From NCBI GenBank assembly GCA_934358405.1, contig CAKRKL010000054.1, positions 1 to 12,655 on the forward strand: 12,655 bases of DNA, in the 5' to 3' direction. The translations under genes and the position numbers were made by a program. Below are positions 7,287-12,655 of the stretch, piece after piece (within the stretch, counting starts at the first letter, position 1; each line of letters begins with the position of its first letter). Origin of the DNA: an uncultured Blautia sp. Lineage in GTDB: Bacteria > Bacillota > Clostridia > Lachnospirales > Lachnospiraceae. The notes below the pieces were generated by a model, which saw nothing but the letters and a program-made list of their open reading frames with translations, made no database searches and was not told the DNA's origin.

Positions 7287-7787
7287 TTACTTCCAGTCAT
7301 ATTTGCGCAAATGGCCTTCCAGCTTCAAATGTGCAAAATCATGCTGGCGGAAAGCCTCATAAAGAATAATCGCCACAGAATTACTCAGATTCAGGGATCT
7401 GGTCTCTCCTGACATGGGAATCCTTACACAGCTTTCCTGGTTGTCTCTTAAAATCTCTTCCGGAATTCCGGCACTTTCCTTGCCAAACATAATAAAGCAA
7501 TCATCCTCATACTGCACGTCGGCATAGGTCTGAGGTGCTTTGGTTGTGGCATAGTAAATCTTAGCTCCCGGATTTTTCGCCAGAAAGTCCTCATAGTCTA
7601 CGTATCTGGTTACATCCAGATCTTTCCAGTAATCCATTCCTGCACGCTTCAGTGCCTTCTCACTTAAAGAAAAGCCAAGAGGCTCAATCAGATGAAGACG
7701 TGTTCCCGTTGCCACACAGGTACGTCCGATATTTCCTGTATTTGCCGGAATCTCCGGCTCGTGAAGTACAATATTTAATGTTCCCAT
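7287..7787 (-). CDS. trmL: tRNA (cytidine(34)-2'-O)-methyltransferase TrmL
   Basis: This 166-residue SPOUT-class enzyme 2'-O-methylates the wobble nucleotide (C34 or cmnm5U34) of tRNA-Leu isoacceptors, using S-adenosylmethionine. The family signatures are clear: NTGNIGRTC (16-24), the knotted SAM-binding segment FGKESAGIP (102-110), and RSLNLSNSVAI (130-140). The length is typical of the minimal TrmL/YibK homodimer. AGGAG lies about 8-9 nt upstream of the ATG at 7787. It is the last gene of a six-gene minus-strand run and ends before the shared terminator at 7225-7249. The family assignment is firm; substrate follows from the family. Confidence 0.94.
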   Translation of the reverse strand: MGTLNIVLHEPEIPANTGNIGRTCVATGTRLHLIEPLGFSLSEKALKRAGMDYWKDLDVTRYVDYEDFLAKNPGAKIYYATTKAPQTYADVQYEDDCFIMFGKESAGIPEEILRDNQESCVRIPMSGETRSLNLSNSVAIILYEAFRQHDFAHLKLEGHLRKYDWK

Positions 7788-7825
7788 TTTGCAATCTCCT
7801 GTTTATGCAGTTCCCTTCTCCGATA

Positions 7826-8434
7826 TCAGGGCAATACTTTGTAAATTTCATCCTCAGCAGGTCTTTCCAGGTATCTGCCATTTCCATTATAATACAGCAT
7901 TCTGTCATTTTTGCTGTTCGTCTGTCCAATAACAGATGCCATAATCCCCATACGACGAAGCTCCTGAACCAGTGCCTCACCTGCCGGAACACCGATCAGA
8001 ATAGCCCCTTCAGACTGTAGTTTATATGGATTCACATCAAAAATCTCACAAATCTCAATGGTCTCCTGTCGAACAGGAACCCTGGTAAAATCCATCTCCA
8101 GACCTACCTGTGAAGCTTCTGCCATTTTCCAGAGAGCACTTAAAAATCCTCCCTCTCCCATGGCATACAAAGCTGTTGCCCCTGCCTTTTCAGCAATTTT
8201 CCAGGCTGCACTTTTTTCCGGTGTATCTCCTACACCGTAATCCTTCTGCAGGTTCTCAGAATCATACAGAAACCTTTGGGAAAAATGTTCCCGTAAAGTC
8301 TCACTCTTTTCTTTTGCGATCAGTGCTGTTCCCTTAAGTGCCACAGCTCCTGCCACAACAAGCTCATTCCCAGGTAAAAGGCGTCCGCAGATTTCTGCCT
8401 GCAATGCTTCCATAGCTGCTTTTCCAAGTTTCAT
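7826..8434 (-). CDS. AIR synthase-related (HypE/PurM C-terminal domain) protein
   Basis: This protein (202 residues from the ATG at 8434) resembles the C-terminal half of the PurM/HypE superfamily: a glycine-rich GEGGFLSALWKMAEAS segment (about 93-108), GLEMDFTRVPVRQETIEICE (about 111-130), and the YKLQSEGAILIGVP stretch (137-150) typical of HypE-like proteins. HypE itself (about 330 residues) is an ATP-dependent hydrogenase-maturation dehydratase, but the N-terminal ATP-binding half is absent and no hydrogenase genes are nearby, so the hydrogenase role is doubtful. A GTG at 8440 would add two residues, but AAGGA sits about 9 nt before the ATG at 8434 and only about 3 nt before the GTG, so I favour the ATG. 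It lies 12 nt after the miniprotein stop. The function is unknown. Confidence 0.75.
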   Translation of the reverse strand: MKLGKAAMEALQAEICGRLLPGNELVVAGAVALKGTALIAKEKSETLREHFSQRFLYDSENLQKDYGVGDTPEKSAAWKIAEKAGATALYAMGEGGFLSALWKMAEASQVGLEMDFTRVPVRQETIEICEIFDVNPYKLQSEGAILIGVPAGEALVQELRRMGIMASVIGQTNSKNDRMLYYNGNGRYLERPAEDEIYKVLP

Positions 8435-8446
8435 CTGCACACATCC

Positions 8447-8551
8447 TTACAGAAGAAGTGAAATTACAGTAGGTACTACCATTGCCAGAACAAGAATCAC
8501 TGCAATGATTGCTGTAACAAGCTTTCTTTTTTTCGGATCAAACATTCCCAT
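8447..8551 (-). CDS. 34-residue single-helix membrane miniprotein
   Basis: This ORF fits between its neighbours with 17 nt on the upstream side and 12 nt on the downstream side. The peptide has a short polar start, a basic cluster KKRK at residues 7-10, then an unbroken hydrophobic helix (about 11-34) containing AIIAVILVLAMVVP, and ends at the membrane. By the positive-inside rule the N-terminus would be cytoplasmic. GAGAGG lies 10 nt upstream of the ATG at 8551; a second in-frame ATG at 8545 is also possible. Tight packing, a ribosome binding site and amino acid pattern argue that it is real. The layout (basic head, one helix, about 30 residues) resembles Prli42-type stressosome miniproteins of Firmicutes, but I cannot establish homology. 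Function unknown. Confidence 0.7.
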   Translation of the reverse strand: MGMFDPKKRKLVTAIIAVILVLAMVVPTVISLLL

Positions 8552-8568
8552 ATTTTTCAAACCTCTCT

Positions 8569-10224
8569 TTATATCCGGATCTCATGTACTGCCGCATTAT
8601 TCAACAGCGGATCCCGGTTCTCATAATCAAACAACAAGACTCTGCCATCACGAAATACCTCTATCTGTGCGGTCTTCGGAATATTCGCCTGACGTCTGTA
8701 CTCCCAGATAGCTTTCTCATAAGGCTTCTGATCATATTCAAAGGATGGATGGCTCTTAAGCTTTTCACGAAGATACAGATCATAAATCATACAATCTGAC
8801 ACCTTTTCCCAGATAGCAGTATCCTTAGTTTCTTCTTTTATAAACTCCAGAAAAATCTCATATCGCCTCATTCTTGAATGAGAAATTTCCGTGTATCCCT
8901 TTTTCTCATAAAACAGCCCGAGCTTCTCATATAAGGTAAACCCATCTTCAAACAGCGGCTCTACGCAGGCAATGGTGTTCTGGAACTGCCCGCTGTTATA
9001 ATATGTTTCCACCATATTTTCCACTATTTTCAGGCGCAGAATATCTTCATAAGGAAGCCATCTTGTTCCTAATACTTCATAAGGTTCCAGTTCTTTGTGG
9101 ACAATCCCGTATTCTTCTGTCATTTCCTTCATATGAGAGCCCTTCAGCACCTTCAGAAAGCCAAGCTGAAGCTGCTGGGGCTTCAATGCATACACATCAT
9201 TAAAGGATTTGTGAAAGCTGTTGTAATCTTCATATGGCAATCCTGCAATCAGATCCAGATGCTGATGAATGTTCTTAAAGCTGTGAATACGGTTTACAAT
9301 TTCTGCCAGCCTGGTAAAATTCATTGTCCTGTGAATTCCACGGATTGTGTCCGGATTTGTGGACTGTACGCCGATTTCCAGCTGAATCAGACCTGGACGC
9401 ATGGTACTCATCAATTCCAGTTCATTCTCTTTTATAAGGTCTGCTGAAATTTCAAAATGGAAATTGGTGATTCCATTATCGTGCTCCTTTATGTACTGCC
9501 AGATGGCCATAGCATGGTCATGCTTACAGTTAAAGGTTCTGTCCACGAACTTCACCTGCGGTACCTTATGATCCAGAAAAAACTGCAGCTCCTTTTTTAC
9601 CAGATTAAGATCACGAAATCTTAATTTCTTGTCAATAGAAGACAGACAGTAGCTGCAGGAAAAAGGACACCCCCGGCTGCTTTCATAATAGATAATTCGG
9701 TTCTGGAAATCCTGCAGATTCTCATACGCAAAAGGAACCTTACTCAGATCCATGATCTGCCTCCACCCATTGTTCTGAAGCTGACCATCCTTTTGGCGAT
9801 ACACAAGTCCTCTGATTTCTTCCAGTGTCACATTTCTGTCTATATAATGTTTTACAAGCTCAAGGAAGGTTTCTTCCCCTTCTCCGATCATAACACCCTT
9901 AAATGCCGTATTTTTCCTGAGAAATTCCTCTGCGTCATAGGAAACCTCCGGACCACCGGCCCAAAACGGAACATTCGGCAGAATTTTCCTGAGATCCTGC
10001 ATCAGTTCCTGTACAAAGGTAATATTCCAGATGTAACAGGAAACACATACTACATCCGGATGGCAGCGGTAAATATCCTTTAGTATATCATCCATCTGCT
10101 GATTAATGGTATATTCCCTGAGAATAATCTGGCTGTCATATTCCCTGGCATAGGCTTTCAGGTTAAATACAGCCAGATTAGAATGTATATATTTAGCATT
10201 GCATGCTGCAAGTAATATTTTCAT
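8569..10224 (-). CDS. B12-binding domain radical SAM protein (DUF4080-type)
   Basis: This 551-residue enzyme would cleave S-adenosylmethionine at a 4Fe-4S cluster to start radical chemistry in the cytoplasm. The N-terminal third (about residues 1-130) is a Rossmann-like cobalamin-binding-type domain with FWAGGPEVSYDAEEF and GEGEETFLEL; it lacks the DxHxxG motif, as in many class B radical SAM enzymes. The radical SAM core follows, with C186, C190 and C193 in RGCPFSCSYC, then EIGVQSTN and HLDLIAGLPYEDYNSF. The last third (about 370-551) resembles the DUF4080 tail found with this family in clostridia. The ATG at 10224 is 6 nt after the thioredoxin stop with only a weak ribosome binding site, suggesting coupling. 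The substrate is unknown; methylthiotransferase and methyltransferase roles are both possible for the architecture. Confidence 0.85.
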   Translation of the reverse strand: MKILLAACNAKYIHSNLAVFNLKAYAREYDSQIILREYTINQQMDDILKDIYRCHPDVVCVSCYIWNITFVQELMQDLRKILPNVPFWAGGPEVSYDAEEFLRKNTAFKGVMIGEGEETFLELVKHYIDRNVTLEEIRGLVYRQKDGQLQNNGWRQIMDLSKVPFAYENLQDFQNRIIYYESSRGCPFSCSYCLSSIDKKLRFRDLNLVKKELQFFLDHKVPQVKFVDRTFNCKHDHAMAIWQYIKEHDNGITNFHFEISADLIKENELELMSTMRPGLIQLEIGVQSTNPDTIRGIHRTMNFTRLAEIVNRIHSFKNIHQHLDLIAGLPYEDYNSFHKSFNDVYALKPQQLQLGFLKVLKGSHMKEMTEEYGIVHKELEPYEVLGTRWLPYEDILRLKIVENMVETYYNSGQFQNTIACVEPLFEDGFTLYEKLGLFYEKKGYTEISHSRMRRYEIFLEFIKEETKDTAIWEKVSDCMIYDLYLREKLKSHPSFEYDQKPYEKAIWEYRRQANIPKTAQIEVFRDGRVLLFDYENRDPLLNNAAVHEIRI

Positions 10225-10230
10225 CTTCGA

Positions 10231-10533
10231 TTACTCGTCAAGCAGCTTCTTCAGATCTTCTTTATCGGTAAGACCAACCAGACGATGTGCCTCTGCTCCA
10301 TTTTTGAATACGATCAGTGTGGGAATACTCATAACACGGAACTGCTGTGCAAGCTCCATATTCTGGTCTACATCAACCTTGCCTACTGCATAACCTTCTT
10401 CACCAAGCTCTTCCACAATCGGTCCCTGACGCATGCATGGTCCGCACCAGGTTGCCCAAAAGTCCAGAAGAAACGGTTTCTCAGATTTCAGAACTTCCTC
10501 TTCAAAATTCTGCATTGTAATTACTTTTGCCAT
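10231..10533 (-). CDS. trxA: Thioredoxin
   Basis: This 100-residue thioredoxin reduces protein disulfides in the cytoplasm. The active site is WCGPC (W29, C30-C33) after DFWAT, the cis-proline is P71 in SIPT, and the ending VGLTDKEDLKKLL is standard. The helix after the active site is a few residues shorter than in many thioredoxins (GPIVEELGEEGYAVGKVDVD), and the residues after CGPC are MRQGP rather than KMIAP-like. AAAGGATGAG lies just upstream of the ATG at 10533, overlapping the 3' end of the reductase gene, whose stop is 7 nt away. Its reductase lies directly upstream, so the pair form one redox module. Confidence 0.93.
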   Translation of the reverse strand: MAKVITMQNFEEEVLKSEKPFLLDFWATWCGPCMRQGPIVEELGEEGYAVGKVDVDQNMELAQQFRVMSIPTLIVFKNGAEAHRLVGLTDKEDLKKLLDE

Positions 10534-10540
10534 AATTTAC

Positions 10541-11497
10541 TCATCCTTTCTTTGAAATATTGTTATCGTGCTCCTTGCTGCGAACATACTGATTGGCACT
10601 GATTCCGGCCTGTGCCCCGTCATGAACAGCCTTTGCCACCTGGAGAAGACCTCCTGTACAGTCACCGGCTGCAAAAAGTCCGGGAACAGAGCTTTCCATT
10701 TTGTCGTTTACCTTTATGTTTCCCTTCTCTGTAAGGGAAGCTCCCATCTGTCTTGCCATCTCAGCACTTCCGGCAGTTCCTAAGGCTACAAAAACACCAT
10801 CTACAGGGGAAACGTTTTGCTGCTGCAAAGCATTATCCCCGGGCCTGCTGCATTCCTGTGCACAAATTTGGGTTTCATTTTTGTCTGAAATCAGCTTTAA
10901 TCCGGTAACCTTTTCCTCACCTTCCACGCACTGTATTTTCATAGTGTTCACTGCAAAAGGTGCTTCTTTGGAAAATTCAGGCTCTCTGCCATCTGTATAG
11001 ATAGTAACAGAACCAGCCATAGGTGCCAGTTCTTCTGCCTCATGAAGAGCAAAGTCACTGTTTCCAAGAACTGCTACATTCTTTCCTCTGTAAAAAAATG
11101 CATCGCATACGGCGCAGTAGCTTACACCTCTTCCTTCCAGTTCCTTAATTCCCGGAATAGAAGGTGCCTTTCGTTTGCTTCCTGTAGCAAGGATTACACT
11201 GATGGTATCAAAGTTTCCTGCGGTAGTCTTCACCTGGAAGGTATCAAAGCCACCAATACCAAGAACCTGAGCATCCAGAATCCTCACACCTAGTGCTTTG
11301 GCCTGGGCTATTCCGATTTCAAAAAGCTCCTTACCGGATACCGGATGCTCCATACCGTAATAATTTTCTATCTTCTCTGCTTTTTCTAATGCACCGATTC
11401 CATTATTGATTACCAGCGGATCCATATTAGCCCGCGCTGCATACAATGCGGCTGAAATTCCGGCTGGTCCGGCACCGATGATCACTATTTTTTCCAC
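10541..11497 (-). CDS. trxB: Thioredoxin reductase-like flavoprotein with degenerate NADPH site
   Basis: This 318-residue flavoprotein has the TrxR plan: FAD-binding GAGPAG (8-13), redox disulfide CAVC (C128-C131), a second nucleotide-binding domain (about 115-245), and the FAD motif GDCTGG near 278-283. It should pass electrons to the thioredoxin encoded next. The second dinucleotide site is abnormal: the usual GGGDSA reads GNSDFA (145-150) and the HRR phosphate-binding motif is replaced by YTD (167-169). This pattern resembles clostridial pyridine-nucleotide-independent (ferredoxin-linked) thioredoxin reductases, so the donor may not be NADPH. An insertion of about 20 residues (about 209-231) adds C212 and C216. 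The start is GTG at 11497: AGGTGA lies about 5 nt upstream and the overlapping ATG runs into a stop after three codons. Confidence 0.88.
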   Translation of the reverse strand: MEKIVIIGAGPAGISAALYAARANMDPLVINNGIGALEKAEKIENYYGMEHPVSGKELFEIGIAQAKALGVRILDAQVLGIGGFDTFQVKTTAGNFDTISVILATGSKRKAPSIPGIKELEGRGVSYCAVCDAFFYRGKNVAVLGNSDFALHEAEELAPMAGSVTIYTDGREPEFSKEAPFAVNTMKIQCVEGEEKVTGLKLISDKNETQICAQECSRPGDNALQQQNVSPVDGVFVALGTAGSAEMARQMGASLTEKGNIKVNDKMESSVPGLFAAGDCTGGLLQVAKAVHDGAQAGISANQYVRSKEHDNNISKKG

Positions 11498-11523
11498 ATT
11501 CTCACCTGCTTTTCATCAGATTA

Positions 11524-11545
11524 CCTGAAGGATTTCCCCTACAGG
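11524..11545 (-). promoter_or_regulatory. Hairpin in the trxB leader
   Basis: Read on the minus strand, CCTGTAGG and CCTTCAGG pair in 7 of 8 positions around a GGAAAT loop. It falls just after the predicted transcription start and about 27 nt upstream of the GTG. No T run follows, so it is not a terminator. It could be a 5' stabilising hairpin or an operator; no regulator is indicated. Confidence 0.35.
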
Positions 11546-11553
11546 ATACTGCC

Positions 11554-11582
11554 ATTCTAACATTACTATATATGAAAAGCAA
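11554..11582 (-). promoter_or_regulatory. Extended -10 promoter for the trxB-trxA-trmL operon
   Basis: On the minus strand TTGCTT (11582-11577) is followed after 17 bp by TAGAAT (11559-11554; 5 of 6 to TATAAT). The bases TGT directly before it give an extended -10 element, which can offset the weak -35. Transcription would start near 11547, about 50 nt before the GTG of trxB. Confidence 0.6.
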
Positions 11583-11609
11583 GGCATGGATTTTTATAGA
11601 ATTCTGAAA

Positions 11610-11634
11610 AAGCTGCCCCCAATAGGGACAGCTT
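11610..11634 (-). terminator. Intrinsic terminator of the galE-HAD transcript
   Basis: On the minus strand a 10-bp stem (AAGCTGTCCC pairing with GGGGCAGCTT, one G-U) encloses a 5-nt loop and is followed by a run of T residues before CAG. It begins 4 nt after the HAD stop codon at 11638. It separates this transcript from the trxB promoter. Confidence 0.85.
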
Positions 11635-11637
11635 CAT

Positions 11638-12246
11638 TTATTCGGCAAGCATTTGATCAAGAGTTTCGTTCAGCATCTCTCTTGAAGTAACCTGAACTGC
11701 CTGAATTCCCAGCTTCCGCGCTGACTCTATATTATCTTCGCGGTCGTCAAAAAACAGACACTCCTCTGCCTTCAAATCATATTTTTCAAGAAGCAGCTCA
11801 TAGATTCGTCTTCCCGGCTTGATTTCTTTAACCTGGTAGGAAACAATTCCACCGTCAAGAACCTTCAAAAAGGAAGCATCCTTCGTATGCATCTCGAATA
11901 ATTCTTTTGAATAATTGGACAATATGTAGATGTTATAGCCTTTTTTCTTTAGTCCGATAACCTTTTCCCAGATTTCAGGACGCTTCACAGCCATCCTTTC
12001 TCCATTTCTGAGAAACCATTCCATTACCCGGATATCCTGCGGATACAATTTACCGTATTCCAGAATCGCCTCATCCAGAGTAATCCGGCCACCGTCCAGA
12101 CCAAGTCCCCACAGATCATTCTCAAACATTTCGTTTCCGATTCTGTTTGCCTCCTCCGAAGACAGCCCAAAATCTTCTGTGAGCATCTCAAACCAGCGAT
12201 ACCCGATCAGAACATTTCCAACATCAAAAATCAAATTGCGAACCAT
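11638..12246 (-). CDS. HAD-superfamily phosphatase (IA subfamily, YihX-like)
   Basis: This 202-residue protein is a HAD-type phosphohydrolase. Motif I is FDVGNVL with nucleophile D8; the usual second aspartate is a glycine, as in the YihX/GNV-type members, which include E. coli glucose-1-phosphatase YihX. Motif II is ILSNYS (S110-N111), motif III is KPG (K143) and motif IV is FFDDREDNI (D167-D168). The cap region is helical (about 15-85). The natural start is the ATG at 12246, with only 1 nt after the galE TAA (TAATATG) and no clear ribosome binding site, so it is probably translated by reinitiation. The longer frame to 12390 overlaps galE in another frame and is rejected. The substrate is unknown. 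Sitting next to galE, a sugar phosphate such as glucose 1-phosphate is conceivable, but this is inference. Confidence 0.82.
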   Translation of the reverse strand: MVRNLIFDVGNVLIGYRWFEMLTEDFGLSSEEANRIGNEMFENDLWGLGLDGGRITLDEAILEYGKLYPQDIRVMEWFLRNGERMAVKRPEIWEKVIGLKKKGYNIYILSNYSKELFEMHTKDASFLKVLDGGIVSYQVKEIKPGRRIYELLLEKYDLKAEECLFFDDREDNIESARKLGIQAVQVTSREMLNETLDQMLAE

Positions 12247-12247
12247 A

Positions 12248-12655
12248 TTAGTCATCATAACCATTCGGGTTATTGCTCTGCCATCTCCAGGAATCCTCGC
12301 ACATTTCACGGATGCCATTTTCTGCAGTCCAGCCAAGCTCTCTGGCTGCCTTGGAAGCATCGCAGTAGCAGGTTGCAATATCACCGGCACGACGTGGTTT
12401 GATCACATATGGAATCTTCACGCCTGTTGCTGCTTCAAAGTTCTTCACAATGTCAAGAACGCTGTAGCCCTTTCCTGTACCAAGGTTGTAAATTGCAAGT
12501 CCTGGATTCTCCTCGATTTTCTTCAATGCTTTTACATGACCCTTTGCAAGGTCTACAACATGGATATAATCTCTCACGCCAGTTCCATCCGGTGTATCAT
12601 AATCGTTTCCGAATACGCCAAGCTCTTTCAGCTTGCCAACAGCAACCTGTGTGAT
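12248..12655 (-). CDS. galE: UDP-glucose 4-epimerase GalE, C-terminal part (5' end beyond window)
   Basis: This frame enters from the right edge; 135 C-terminal residues of a roughly 338-residue protein are visible. GalE interconverts UDP-galactose and UDP-glucose in the Leloir pathway. The signatures are strong: [65 protein letters not shown], and the characteristic [13 protein letters not shown] ending. The NAD-binding N-terminal half (GxxGxxG and YxxxK) lies outside the window. The HAD phosphatase is coupled directly downstream. Confidence 0.94.
   Translation of the reverse strand: MTQVAVGKLKELGVFGNDYDTPDGTGVRDYIHVVDLAKGHVKALKKIEENPGLAIYNLGTGKGYSVLDIVKNFEAATGVKIPYVIKPRRAGDIATCYCDASKAARELGWTAENGIREMCEDSWRWQSNNPNGYDD

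Noticed and set aside
12247..12390. N-terminal extension of the HAD phosphatase frame up to 12390.
   Set aside because: It overlaps galE coding in another frame, and the HAD fold begins at MVRNLIFDVGNV.
1..12655. Mobile elements, CRISPR, tRNA/rRNA genes, defence or toxin-antitoxin systems.
   Set aside because: I saw no transposase, integrase, regular repeat-spacer pattern, tRNA arm set or known defence motif on either strand.

Overview
The window looks like an ordinary chromosomal stretch from a low-to-moderate GC Gram-positive of class Clostridia, most likely a Lachnospiraceae-type gut anaerobe. The evidence is the Firmicutes-type gene set (YhaM exoribonuclease, MutS2 with an Smr tail, clostridial RlmD/RumA methyltransferase), strong AGGAG-type ribosome binding sites and tight operons. 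I see no tRNA, rRNA, CRISPR array, insertion sequence, prophage or plasmid feature. Protein identities come from motif recognition only; no search was run.

Layout. (1) Positions 1-2362, minus strand: yhaM (HD-domain 3'-5' exoribonuclease) followed by an rlmD-like 23S rRNA uracil methyltransferase that runs off the left edge. (2) Positions 2363-2652: a divergent intergenic region with a mutS2 promoter, an 11-bp-period direct repeat upstream of it, a possibly structured mutS2 leader of about 110 nt, and a hairpin in the yhaM leader. (3) Positions 2653-7221, plus strand: mutS2, then an OmpR/PhoB-type response regulator and its histidine kinase (ATGA overlap), ending at a strong hairpin terminator. 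(4) Positions 7287-11497, minus strand, in transcription order: thioredoxin-reductase-like flavoprotein, thioredoxin, B12-binding/radical SAM protein, a 34-residue one-helix membrane miniprotein, a HypE/PurM C-domain-only protein and trmL (tRNA wobble 2'-O-methyltransferase). An extended -10 promoter lies upstream. (5) Positions 11638-12655, minus strand: the C-terminal part of galE (cut by the right edge), coupled to a HAD phosphatase with its own terminator.

How the genes may work together. Three groups handle RNA and ribosomes: YhaM (RNA decay), RlmD-like (23S rRNA m5U) and TrmL (tRNA wobble methylation); MutS2 is linked in Bacillus subtilis to stalled-ribosome rescue. The thioredoxin pair forms a redox module, but the reductase has lost the usual NADPH-binding residues and may take electrons from another donor such as ferredoxin. 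The two-component system shares an apparent transcript with mutS2, and the tandem 11-bp-spaced repeat upstream of that promoter is the kind of site OmpR-family regulators use.

The points most worth checking are the NADPH-motif-less thioredoxin reductase, the overlooked miniprotein at 8447-8551, the direct repeat at 2471-2489, and the mutS2 leader.
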